Assembly (NCBI RefSeq): GCF_024628865.1
Contig: NZ_CP102384.1
Span: 693,001 to 757,000 of the forward strand
DNA from: Sphingopyxis sp. DBS4
Lineage (GTDB): Bacteria > Pseudomonadota > Alphaproteobacteria > Sphingomonadales > Sphingomonadaceae
Reading direction: 5' to 3'
Length of the DNA stretch: 64,000 nt
Part shown: positions 36,435 to 44,755 of the stretch, piece after piece
Numbering within the stretch: the stretch's first letter is position 1
Layout of the letters: each line of letters begins with the position of its first letter
Made by a program: the position numbers and the translations under genes
Notes under the pieces: model-generated
The model's database searches: none
Told to the model about the DNA's origin: nothing
What the model saw: only the letters and a program-made list of their open reading frames with translations

Positions 36435-37382
36435 TCAGGCGGGGATGGCGGCCAACCTCTGCCGAAGCCAGCGATGGCCGCGCTCGCGGACCTTCGCGGC
36501 ATAGGCGCCGGGAAAGTGGATGATCCCGTGCGGCGCCTCGGGTAACAGCTCCAGTTCAACCTCAACCCCGGCGGCTTGCAGCCGCTCGGCAAGCTGGATG
36601 CTGTCGTCGCGCAGCGGATCGATGTCGCCGACGACGATCAGCGCGGGCGGCAAGCCGGTCAGATCGCCGTAAAGCGGTGAGAGATCGGGCCGGCGCCTTT
36701 CCTCGCGGGTCAGGCCGGGACACAACCGCGCGATCTGGCGTTCGAGCGTGGGGCCGTGGAGGACGAGACTGTCCTTGCCCGCCGTCATGGCGCTGGGCGT
36801 GCCGCCGAGGTCGTAGACGCCATAATGCAGGACCATGCCGCGAAAACGGCTGCTCCACTCCGGCAGGTCCTTGAGCATCAGCGCGACCGACAGCGCGAGA
36901 TGGCCGCCGGCGGACTCGCCGGTGAGGAATATCGGCAAGTGCGCGACATCCTGCCGCTCGGCGATCGCCAGCGCCGCCGCCGCGCACTCGGCCTGGATCG
37001 CCGCGATCGAGCGCGGCATCGCGAGCCTGTAGTCGACCGAGAAGACCAGCAGGCCGCACGCCTCGGCAAAACCGGCATTGAGCTTGTCGTCCATCGCGGC
37101 GAGGCCCACCGCCCAGGCGCCGCCGTGGAAATCGATCAACACGCCCTTGGGTGGGCCCTCGGGCCGCAGGATGCGGACGCGGGTGCGATTGGGCGTCGGG
37201 AGGCGCGACAGAGTCAGGGCGATGCCGCGGCGGCGGACCCGCGCCGCAGATCCGATCGTAGCCGCGTGCAAAAGCCGCCGCGTAAGCCACAGCCGCGCGC
37301 CGCCCGTTACCTTCAACCGCGGTGCCCAGCGAAGCAGGCGGTTCCGCCTTCGCTGCGCCCGGATATCCCCTTCGCTCACCAT
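36435..37382 (-). CDS. Alpha/beta hydrolase, hormone-sensitive-lipase-like esterase
   Basis: A 315-residue protein. The oxyanion motif HGGAW (86-90) and the nucleophile elbow GESAGG (Ser157) define the HSL family; the acid Asp is in VVGDIDPLRDD and the base His in PEAPHGIIHF. No signal peptide is obvious, so it is probably cytoplasmic. Sharing putative TetR control with the Baeyer-Villiger enzyme suggests it hydrolyses the ester that enzyme makes. A half operator (TTGACAT at 37400) lies 18 bp ahead of the start. Confidence 0.9.
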   Translation of the reverse strand: MVSEGDIRAQRRRNRLLRWAPRLKVTGGARLWLTRRLLHAATIGSAARVRRRGIALTLSRLPTPNRTRVRILRPEGPPKGVLIDFHGGAWAVGLAAMDDKLNAGFAEACGLLVFSVDYRLAMPRSIAAIQAECAAAALAIAERQDVAHLPIFLTGESAGGHLALSVALMLKDLPEWSSRFRGMVLHYGVYDLGGTPSAMTAGKDSLVLHGPTLERQIARLCPGLTREERRRPDLSPLYGDLTGLPPALIVVGDIDPLRDDSIQLAERLQAAGVEVELELLPEAPHGIIHFPGAYAAKVRERGHRWLRQRLAAIPA

Positions 37383-37399
37383 CGGCCCACCTCATTAAT

Positions 37400-37415
37400 T
37401 TGACATTGAATTATA
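37400..37415. promoter_or_regulatory. Candidate TetR half-operator, before the esterase
   Basis: TTGACATTGAATTATA retains only the left arm of the palindrome. It lies just upstream of the leftward esterase gene and 80 bp from operator D. Confidence 0.35.
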
Positions 37416-37489
37416 TTAACACCCATCAAAATGGAACAGATCGCCAAAAATCACGCTCCATTCAACGGAATGGCGGCGCAACCACTATT

Positions 37490-37510
37490 TATAATTGACA
37501 TCAATGTCAA
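37490..37510 (+). promoter_or_regulatory. Candidate TetR operator D with adjoining TATAAT
   Basis: TTGACATCAATGTCAA (37495-37510) has perfect 7-bp arms and is the best copy in the window. A consensus TATAAT (37490-37495) abuts it, and a TTGACA within it could alternatively be a -35 box. It precedes the secreted protein gene by 50 bp. Confidence 0.65.
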
Positions 37511-37560
37511 ATACGGGCAATCTAATCTCGAACAGGGCAACCGACGGGAGTTTTCGACAC

Positions 37561-38244
37561 ATGCATAAATCGACTGCCTTTCTGGGCGCCGCTGCGATCG
37601 TTCTCGCCGCGCCTGCCGTTTCGGCCGCGAGTCCGCGTGCCACGCTCGTCACCGCGGCGTTTCAGACCGGCGGCAAGACACAGGCGCTGGCGTTGGTGAA
37701 CCAGGCCATCAAGACGCTCGATGCGACGCTGGCGAAGGAGCCTGCAAATCGCGACGCCCAGCTTCAGCAGGGGATCGCTTATGGCTATCGCGGCAAGCTG
37801 ACGCGGTCGCTGGGCGACGCGCGGCGCGGACGCGATTTGCTGACGACCTTCGCGAACCGTCATCCGAGCGATCCCGAAGCGCAGATCGCGCTCGGCGGAT
37901 GGCATCTCACGGTGATCAACGAGGTCGGCGGGTTCGTCGGCGGCTCGGCGCTCGGTGCGAGCAAAAGTAAGGGGCTGGCGGCGCTGAACAAGGCGGTGAG
38001 CCTTGGCGGCAACCGCGCCTTCTTTCCCGCTTACGCGGGGCTGGCGCGCGTCGCGCTCGACGCGAAGGACGCCCCGGCAGCAAAGCTGCTGCTCGACAAG
38101 GCGGTACGTGCGCCGGCCCCGGCCGAAGTCGACCGGATCACGCAGGCGGCCGCGAAGCGTGTCGCCGCGCTGATCCAGGCGGGCGACCACAAGGGCGCCT
38201 CTCGCCTCGCCGAGCAATTATTGCCGTTCGGGCGGATATCCTGA
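37561..38244 (+). CDS. Secreted helical-repeat (TPR-like) protein of unknown function
   Basis: A 227-residue protein with a clear signal peptide (STAFLGAAAIVLAAPAVSA). The mature part is helical and repetitive: QALALVNQAIKTLDATLAKEP, KSKGLAALNKAVSLGG and APAAKLLLDKAVRAP resemble tetratricopeptide helices. No catalytic motif was seen. The ATG at 37561 is preferred over the open frame from 37495, which would run through the operator. Its position behind the best TetR operator suggests it serves the receptor/BVMO pathway as a periplasmic partner. That is inference. Confidence 0.8.
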   Translation: MHKSTAFLGAAAIVLAAPAVSAASPRATLVTAAFQTGGKTQALALVNQAIKTLDATLAKEPANRDAQLQQGIAYGYRGKLTRSLGDARRGRDLLTTFANRHPSDPEAQIALGGWHLTVINEVGGFVGGSALGASKSKGLAALNKAVSLGGNRAFFPAYAGLARVALDAKDAPAAKLLLDKAVRAPAPAEVDRITQAAAKRVAALIQAGDHKGASRLAEQLLPFGRIS

Positions 38245-38273
38245 CGCGGCGGTAGGGCAGGGAGGTTGCGACG

Positions 38274-38705
38274 CTATTCGGCCGCGAGGCCGACCGCCGC
38301 GAGCGCTTTCGTCGCGACCTCCATGTCCTGATGATAATGGCCGCCGCTGATGCCGAGGCCGCCGATGACCGCGCCGCCCTCCTTGACCGGATAGCCGCCA
38401 CCGAAGGTGACGAGGCGGTCGGTGTGGACGATGCCGTGGAGTAGCGGCGGGTCGTTCTTGATGAACTCGTGCCACGCATGCGTCGCCATGCCGAAACCAG
38501 CGGCGGTATAGGCCTTGTTGATCGCGATGTCGGTGCTGAGCAGCGGTGCGCCGTCCATGCGCAGGAAATGAAGGAGATTGCCCGCGGCGCAGGAGACCGC
38601 GATGCACATTGGCACGCCGATTTCCGCAGCGGCCGTCGCCGCTGCGTCGGTCAATTCGCGCGCGGACGCGGCGGATATGGTGGCGATCGGGCGGCTGTGC
38701 GTCAT
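38274..38705 (-). CDS. GlcG/HbpS-family (DUF336) heme-binding-like protein
   Basis: A 143-residue protein: ELTDAAATAAAEIGVPMCIAV at the start, FGGGYPVKEGGAVIGGLGISGG in the middle and a late QDMEVATKAL are the HbpS/GlcG signature. Members bind heme or cobalamin, or act as small chaperone-like partners of catabolic enzymes. It is downstream of and in the same direction as the EamA exporter gene, 23 bp away, so probably co-transcribed with it. Exact role unknown. Confidence 0.85.
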   Translation of the reverse strand: MTHSRPIATISAASARELTDAAATAAAEIGVPMCIAVSCAAGNLLHFLRMDGAPLLSTDIAINKAYTAAGFGMATHAWHEFIKNDPPLLHGIVHTDRLVTFGGGYPVKEGGAVIGGLGISGGHYHQDMEVATKALAAVGLAAE

Positions 38706-38728
38706 CCAGAAACTCCTTAGTAAGCTAA

Positions 38729-39694
38729 TTACTCAGGGGCCTCCATTGCCAGCTTCGTCGGCCTTGCGCCAGCCCCGCCGTGTGCCGCGACGCAGGCAAG
38801 CACGCTTGCGATGACGAAGCCGAACGCCGCTGCTTCGAGTGCGGTTGGGCCGCGCTGTTCCCACCAGAAGGCGTAAAGAAGCGCGAACAAGGTCTCGAAT
38901 AGGATCATCTGCCCGGTGAGCGCGAGCGGCAGCAGCCGGCTCATCCGGTTCCACAGCGCATTGCCCGCGATCGACGCCAGCAGCGCCACCCCGACCGACA
39001 CGCCCGCGAACAGCAGCCAGTCAGGGGCACCATGACGCCAATTTTCGAGGAAGAGCGCGAGCGGAAGCAGCAGCAGGCACTGAGCGCCCGTGGCGATTCC
39101 GATGAGCAGGCTCCAGTCGTGGGCGGAAATCGCGTCGAGGCGGGCGAGGGCGCGGCTGTTGCGGACCGCATAGGCGGTCCATGAGGCGAGCGCGCCGATC
39201 GCGCAGGCAAGGCCGATCAGCGGCTCGATCGATGCGCTGTCGAGCAGCGCGAACGCCTGCCATCCGACGCAGATCGCCCCGGCGCCGCAGAGGAGGAGCG
39301 AGGGAAGCAGCCGTCGGAGCGGCACGGCATCGGCGTCGCGCCGGCCGATGATCGTCACCGCGACCGGCAGGAAGCCGATGACGAGCGAGGTCATCGCGAT
39401 GCCGCCCGCCTGCACCGCCGCCGACAAGAGCACATAGTAGAGCGTGTTGCCGAGCAGTGCGAGCAGGGCGAGTTCGCGTCCGTCGTGCCGAGCGAGATGC
39501 GATGCGAGCATCCGGCGGCGCGGCGCGATCAGCGCGAGCGAGAGCAGGCCATAAGCCAGATACCGCCCGATCGTCAGTTGCAGCGGCCCGAAGGCCGAGG
39601 CGAGTTGCGGCGCGAGGAAGACGAGACCCCAGAGCGCGCCGGCTCCCATGCCATATGCCACCCCGGCGAGGGTCGCCTTTCCGCCTTGCGCCAT
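38729..39694 (-). CDS. EamA/DMT-family transporter
   Basis: A 321-residue membrane protein with ten hydrophobic segments in two EamA halves: GAGALWGLVFLAPQL at the N-terminus and GVALLASIAGNALWN in the second half. DMT family members export amino acids, nucleosides or similar metabolites. It is divergent from an Lrp/AsnC regulator (39793) over a 98-bp region. That arrangement is common for amino-acid exporters controlled by a ligand-sensing Lrp protein. Confidence 0.88.
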   Translation of the reverse strand: MAQGGKATLAGVAYGMGAGALWGLVFLAPQLASAFGPLQLTIGRYLAYGLLSLALIAPRRRMLASHLARHDGRELALLALLGNTLYYVLLSAAVQAGGIAMTSLVIGFLPVAVTIIGRRDADAVPLRRLLPSLLLCGAGAICVGWQAFALLDSASIEPLIGLACAIGALASWTAYAVRNSRALARLDAISAHDWSLLIGIATGAQCLLLLPLALFLENWRHGAPDWLLFAGVSVGVALLASIAGNALWNRMSRLLPLALTGQMILFETLFALLYAFWWEQRGPTALEAAAFGFVIASVLACVAAHGGAGARPTKLAMEAPE

Positions 39695-39792
39695 GGCCCC
39701 GATTCCTTTGCCGTCGAACGGCGCGGCGATAGCATCGACGCGGCGAGCGAAGCGCTCTTGATCGCACCGGTAAATGCAACAAAAGTGCGTCC

Positions 39793-40281
39793 ATGTCCCG
39801 TTCCGTCCACCGTTCCCCGCGCGCGCTCGATTCGTTCGACAAGGCGATCCTCCGCCTCGTCCAGCGCGACAACAAGATACCGCAGCGCGCGATCGGCGAA
39901 GCGGTCAATCTCTCGGCAGCGGCGGTGCAGCGACGGATCGCGGCGATGGAGGCGGCCGGAATCATCCGGGCGAATGTCGCGCTCCTTGATCCGGCGGCGG
40001 CGGCGCTGACGATCACCTCGATCGTCGAGGTGCGGCTGATCGACGAACATGCGGCGACGGTCGAGGCCGCCAAGGCACTGTTCCGGGCCACGCCCGAAAT
40101 CCAGCAATGCTATTATGTCACCGGCGGGATCAGCTTTGCGCTGGTGATCGTCACGATCGACATGCCCGCCTATGAGGCGCTGACGCGGCGCCTGTTTGTC
40201 GAAAATCCTGCCATCGAAAGCTTCCGCTCGCTGATTGCCCTCGACCGCGTGAAGGCCGAAACGGGCGTCATCATCCCCTGA
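39793..40281 (+). CDS. Lrp/AsnC-family transcriptional regulator
   Basis: A 162-residue protein with an N-terminal helix-turn-helix (RALDSFDKAILRLVQRDN then IGEAVNLSAAAVQRRIAAME) and a C-terminal RAM domain (VRLIDEHAATVEAAKALF). Divergent from the EamA gene, which is its likely target. The TonB receptor gene follows 135 bp later on the same strand and could be another target. Confidence 0.92.
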   Translation: MSRSVHRSPRALDSFDKAILRLVQRDNKIPQRAIGEAVNLSAAAVQRRIAAMEAAGIIRANVALLDPAAAALTITSIVEVRLIDEHAATVEAAKALFRATPEIQQCYYVTGGISFALVIVTIDMPAYEALTRRLFVENPAIESFRSLIALDRVKAETGVIIP

Positions 40282-40416
40282 TGGGGAGCGACAGGTCGGG
40301 CGCCCGGCGCGCAAGAAATGTCAAATCTCGTTGCAAGCGAGGCTAAAGCCACGCGGGGGGCGCCGATCTAATTCTTTTCCATGAGGTTCGCAGAGGCCTC
40401 GATCGGGAGAGATGAT

Positions 40417-42642
40417 ATGGCAAGCATGGCCTTTTCGCGCGCGCTTCTCGCTGCGCTCGCAATTTCGACATCGACCGCCGCGCTGGCGCAGGAGACGGGC
40501 GGCGCGTCCGCCGGGACCGACGCCGCCGACGGCGACATCGTCGTCACCGCGCAGCGCCGTGAACAGTCGCTGCTCGACGTGCCGCTCGCGGTCACCGCGC
40601 TCGGCGGCGACACGCTCGCCGAACGCGGCATCACCAATTCGGCGCAACTCGGCGATGCGGTCCCCAATCTTCAGATCAACAGCCCCTATGGCGATACGCA
40701 GCCGAATTTCTCGCTGCGCGGCATCGGGGTGGCGAACGAATATAACAGCAATCAGGCGTCGCCCGTGGGGGTCTATCTCGACGACGTCTATCTGGCGCCG
40801 CGCACCAGCCACGGCATGGGGCTGTTCGACCTCGACCGCATCGAGGTGCTACGCGGGCCGCAGGGGACGCTCTTCGGGCGCAACACCACCGGCGGGGCGA
40901 TCAACTTCATCACGAAGAAGCCGGGCCTGTCGGGCACGAACGGATACGTCCAGCTCGGTTACGCCAATTTCGACACGATCACCGCGCAGGGCGCCGCCGA
41001 GGCGACGCTTGCCGAGGATGTCGCGGGGCTTCGCCTCGCGGTCAATTACGCCAAGGGCGACGGGCAGATCAAAAATGTCTTTCCCGGCGGGCGCGACGCG
41101 GCGTCGGTCGACACGCTGCAGGGCCGCGCCTCGCTGCGCCTCAAGCCGGTCGAGACGCTCGACATCGTGCTGCGCGCTTATGGCGGGCGTGATCGCGGGA
41201 CGCAGGCGGCGGTCCACGGCCTGGGCGCCTTTCGCACCGGGCTCGGCTTCTTCGAGACCGACGAGAACCGCGTCGGCGAGAACCGCACCGACGCATGGGG
41301 TTTCTCGGCCAATATCGCGCTCGAACTGAACGACCGGCTCAGCCTGACCTCGATCACCAGCTATGATGGCGGCAAGCAGGATCTGCAGCAGGCGGCCGAC
41401 GGGTCGCCGCTCGACCTGCTCGATATCAACTGGCGCTCGCGCTACCGCCAGTTCAGCCAGGAATTGCGCGCCAATTACGACGGCGACGGCATCACCTTCG
41501 TCGGCGGGCTCTTCTATGGCTGGGACCGCAATATCACCGACAACCGGTTCAACCTGCCGCTGCCCCCGGCGGGCGGCTTCTTCCAGCATTACCGGCAGGT
41601 GCGCAAAAGCTATGCGGTGTTCGGCCAGGCCGACATCGACCTCGCCGACCGGCTCGTGCTGACCCTGGGTGCGCGCTACACCACCGACAAATCGCGCTAC
41701 GACGACGCCTTCGCCTATCTGTTCGTCGGCGGGGTCGACGATCCCGACACGCCGATCGCGACGACGGTGCCCTGCGCGGGCGTCGCGGGCACCTGCGCCT
41801 ATGATCCCGATGCGCGCTTCGCGCTCGCCGACACCAATCACGCGCTCACCGGCCGCGTGGCGCTCAGCTATACGTTCGACAGCGGGATGTTGCTCTATGC
41901 CAGCTACAATCGCGGCTATCGCGCCGGGGCGGTCAACGGCGGTGGCTATACCTCGTCTAGCGGTATTTCCTATATCGAGCCCGAGCGGGTCAACGCCTAT
42001 GAGGTCGGGATCAAGGGCCGCGCGGGCGGGCGCCTGCTCACCTATGCCGCATCGGCTTTCTACTATGACTATTCCAACCAGCAGCTTCAGGACACGCGGG
42101 CGGGGCCGGTTTCCTTTCTCGTCAATGCGCCCTCGTCGGAAGTCTATGGCCTCGAGGTCGAAACGACGCTGCGCCCCGCCGCCGGCTTTCGTATCGACGC
42201 CTCACTCGGCTGGCTGCATTCCAAATATAAGGAGCTGACGCTGCAAGGCGCCGACCTTTCGGGCAATTCGCTTCCCTTCGCGCCCAAACTCACCGCGCAG
42301 CTCGGTTTCGAGTGGGACATGGTCGACATTGCCGGCGGTACGCTGACTTTCGCGCCGAACATGGCCTATTCGAGCCGCCAGTATTTCTCTCCCTTCAACG
42401 AGATCGACGCGCCCGGCACGCCGCAGGTGAACAGCGAGTTGCAGCAGGGGGCGAACGCCAAGGTCAACGCATCGCTGAGCTGGTCGAACGATGCGCTGAC
42501 GGTTCGGCTGTTCGCCAACAACCTCTTCGATCGTAAGACCTATGGCTATGGGCTCGACCTGCGCGGTGCGGGCTTCCCGTTCAATTTCCTCGTCCCCGCC
42601 GCGCCGCGCACCTATGGCGTCAGCCTGCGCTACGGCTTCTGA
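40417..42642 (+). CDS. TonB-dependent outer-membrane receptor
   Basis: A 741-residue protein of normal length. The start at 40417 has GGGAGAGA just upstream and gives a signal peptide ending TAALAQ; the ATG at 40381 would place the signal internally. TonB box DGDIVVTAQRRE, plug signature IEVLRGPQGTLFGRNTTGGA and C-terminal barrel ending in SLRYGF with the expected terminal aromatic. It is the first gene of an operon with cytochrome P450 (3 bp later), AraC regulator and two dehydrogenases, so it probably imports the hydrophobic P450 substrate rather than a siderophore. Confidence 0.93.
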   Translation: MASMAFSRALLAALAISTSTAALAQETGGASAGTDAADGDIVVTAQRREQSLLDVPLAVTALGGDTLAERGITNSAQLGDAVPNLQINSPYGDTQPNFSLRGIGVANEYNSNQASPVGVYLDDVYLAPRTSHGMGLFDLDRIEVLRGPQGTLFGRNTTGGAINFITKKPGLSGTNGYVQLGYANFDTITAQGAAEATLAEDVAGLRLAVNYAKGDGQIKNVFPGGRDAASVDTLQGRASLRLKPVETLDIVLRAYGGRDRGTQAAVHGLGAFRTGLGFFETDENRVGENRTDAWGFSANIALELNDRLSLTSITSYDGGKQDLQQAADGSPLDLLDINWRSRYRQFSQELRANYDGDGITFVGGLFYGWDRNITDNRFNLPLPPAGGFFQHYRQVRKSYAVFGQADIDLADRLVLTLGARYTTDKSRYDDAFAYLFVGGVDDPDTPIATTVPCAGVAGTCAYDPDARFALADTNHALTGRVALSYTFDSGMLLYASYNRGYRAGAVNGGGYTSSSGISYIEPERVNAYEVGIKGRAGGRLLTYAASAFYYDYSNQQLQDTRAGPVSFLVNAPSSEVYGLEVETTLRPAAGFRIDASLGWLHSKYKELTLQGADLSGNSLPFAPKLTAQLGFEWDMVDIAGGTLTFAPNMAYSSRQYFSPFNEIDAPGTPQVNSELQQGANAKVNASLSWSNDALTVRLFANNLFDRKTYGYGLDLRGAGFPFNFLVPAAPRTYGVSLRYGF

Positions 42643-42644
42643 TC

Positions 42645-43862
42645 ATGGCGGCTGTCGACCTCAAGAATCCCGATCTCTACGTCGGCGCCATGCCCTATGC
42701 CGAGCTTGCGGCGATGCGCGCCGCGGGAACGGTCCACTGGAACCCGGAGGTCGATGGCGCGGGCTTCTGGGCGGTGTTGGGGTTCGACGACATCGTCGCG
42801 GTATCGCGGCAGGCCGACCTCTTCTCCTCGGCGCATGAAAATGGCGGGCACCGCATCTTCAACGAGAATGAGGTCGGGTTGACCGGAGCGGGCGAGGCGG
42901 CGATCGGCATCCCCTTCATTTCGCGCGATCCGCCGACCCACACCCAATATCGCCGCTTCGTCATGCCCGCGCTGTCACCCGCGCGGCTCGACGGGATCGA
43001 GGCGCGGATCGCCGAGCGGGTCGAGCGACTGTTCGCCGCCGTCCCCTTGAACGAGACAGTCGACATCCTGCCGCTGCTCACCGTCCCGCTCCCGCTGCTG
43101 ACGCTCGCCGAACTGCTCGGCGTGCCCGCCGAGATGTGGCACGACCTCCACCGCTGGACCGACGCTTTCGTCGGCGAGGACGATCCCGATTTCCGCCAGT
43201 CGCCCGAGGCGATGGCGGCGATCATGCAGGAATTCATGGGCTTTGCCGCCGCACTGTTCGACGAACGCCGCGCGAGGCCCGGCCCCGACATCGCCTCGCT
43301 GCTCGCGAACACCGAAATCCATGGCGAGCCGGTGCCGCTCGGCGATTTCATCGGCAATCTGATCCTCGCGCTCGTCGGCGGCAATGAGACGACGCGCAAC
43401 TCGATCAATCACAGCCTGATCGCCTTCGCGGCCAATCCTGATCAATGGGACGCCGTCCGCGCCGACCCCGATCTGTTGCCGAACGCGGTCAAGGAGATGG
43501 TGCGCCATGCCAGCCCGGTGATCCACATGCGCCGCACCGCGACGCGCGACACCGAACTCGGCGGGCAGGCGATCCGCAAGGGCGACAAGGTCGTCGTCTT
43601 CTATCCCGCCGGCAACCGCGATCCGGCAATCTTCGCCGATCCCGACCGCTTCGACGTGACGCGCCCGATCCGCCAGCATCTCGCCTTTGGCGCGGGCGTG
43701 CATGTGTGCGTCGGATCGCGGCTGGCGGAGATGCAATTGCGACTGGCCTTTGCGTGGATGGCGCGGCATGTTCGGCGCTTCGAGGTCGTGAGAGAGCCGA
43801 ACCGCGTGCGGTCGAACTTCATCAATGGCTTCAAACGGCTCGAGGTCAGGCTGGTGACGTGA
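42645..43862 (+). CDS. Cytochrome P450 (bacterial class I)
   Basis: A 405-residue soluble P450. Seen are the I-helix oxygen-activation motif GGNETT (245-250), the K-helix ExxR as EMVR (284-287) and the heme loop FGAGVHVCVG with the cysteine ligand at 355. The segments SRDPPTHTQYRRFVMPA and RRTATRDTELGGQAIRKG are like CYP124/125/142-type and terpene-hydroxylating P450s that oxidise terminal or branched carbons. Genes for an alcohol and an aldehyde dehydrogenase follow, consistent with R-CH3 to R-COOH conversion. No ferredoxin is encoded nearby; a candidate reductase is at 57576. Confidence 0.95.
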   Translation: MAAVDLKNPDLYVGAMPYAELAAMRAAGTVHWNPEVDGAGFWAVLGFDDIVAVSRQADLFSSAHENGGHRIFNENEVGLTGAGEAAIGIPFISRDPPTHTQYRRFVMPALSPARLDGIEARIAERVERLFAAVPLNETVDILPLLTVPLPLLTLAELLGVPAEMWHDLHRWTDAFVGEDDPDFRQSPEAMAAIMQEFMGFAAALFDERRARPGPDIASLLANTEIHGEPVPLGDFIGNLILALVGGNETTRNSINHSLIAFAANPDQWDAVRADPDLLPNAVKEMVRHASPVIHMRRTATRDTELGGQAIRKGDKVVVFYPAGNRDPAIFADPDRFDVTRPIRQHLAFGAGVHVCVGSRLAEMQLRLAFAWMARHVRRFEVVREPNRVRSNFINGFKRLEVRLVT

Positions 43863-44743
43863 AACAGGACAGCGTCTGGGATAATAAGGAGATCATCTGC
43901 GACGTCCTCGGCCGCGCGCCCGATGTCGAGATGGGATCGTTCGGCGACGGTTGGTCACTCTGCCGCTGGCGCCAGTTCGTCGGCAGCTACACCTTGCCCG
44001 CGCTGCCGCAGCCGATCTTCACCGTCCATGTCGCGGGCAAGCCGCAGGTCAAGACGTGGGACAGGGACGGCTGGACCGAGACGAGTTCGATCCCCGGCTG
44101 CGCGACGATCGTCCCCGCGGGGATGCCGACCGGCTGGCTCGTCGATGGCGAGCTCGACGTCGTGACGCTGTCGATGTCGTCGGATGTGCTCGCGGGGCAG
44201 CCGCACGCCGATCAGTTCAGCCGGATGCGCTTTGCTTTCGCCGATCCGTTGGGGGTCGCGCTGACCCGCCAGATACTCGCCGAGCTTTACGCGCCGCAGG
44301 CCGAGGAACGCACCGCCTATGTCTCGGCGATGGTCAATGCGTTGAAGGCGCATATCCTCTCGGGACCGCCCGCGCATGGCAATCCCACCGAAATCCCGGT
44401 GTCGGATTTTTCGGCCTACCGCCTTCACAAGATCATGAACGCAGTGCTCGCCAACCCGGCGGAAGAGCATAGTCTCGAAGCGATGGCGGCGGTCGCGGGG
44501 GTCACGCCGTCGCATTTCTGCCGCCTGTTCAAGAAGGCGACGGGCATTTCGCCGCACCAATATGTGATGAAGGCGCGGCTCGACCGCGCGCAGCAGATGC
44601 TCGTCCAGACCGACCTCAGCCTTGCGGCGCTGTCCGAGGCGACGGGTTTTACCAGCCAGAGCCATTTCAGCCGCGCCTTCCGCGCCTGGTTCGGCATGGC
44701 GCCGAGCGACTATCGCCAGCAGGAACGGCGCGGGCTTCATTGA
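43859..44743 (+). CDS. AraC-family transcriptional regulator
   Basis: A 294-residue protein. The GTG at 43859 overlaps the P450 stop (GTGA); the open frame further left is a shadow of the P450 gene. The C-terminal third has the double helix-turn-helix: LEAMAAVAGVTPSHFCRLFK and LAALSEATGFTSQSHFSRAF, with the family-typical FGMAPSDYR. The N-terminal part is a ligand-binding region of the AraC_binding type. As an embedded gene it probably activates its own operon in response to the P450 substrate or product. Confidence 0.92.
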   Translation: MKQDSVWDNKEIICDVLGRAPDVEMGSFGDGWSLCRWRQFVGSYTLPALPQPIFTVHVAGKPQVKTWDRDGWTETSSIPGCATIVPAGMPTGWLVDGELDVVTLSMSSDVLAGQPHADQFSRMRFAFADPLGVALTRQILAELYAPQAEERTAYVSAMVNALKAHILSGPPAHGNPTEIPVSDFSAYRLHKIMNAVLANPAEEHSLEAMAAVAGVTPSHFCRLFKKATGISPHQYVMKARLDRAQQMLVQTDLSLAALSEATGFTSQSHFSRAFRAWFGMAPSDYRQQERRGLH

Positions 44744-44755
44744 ACGGAGAAGGAT

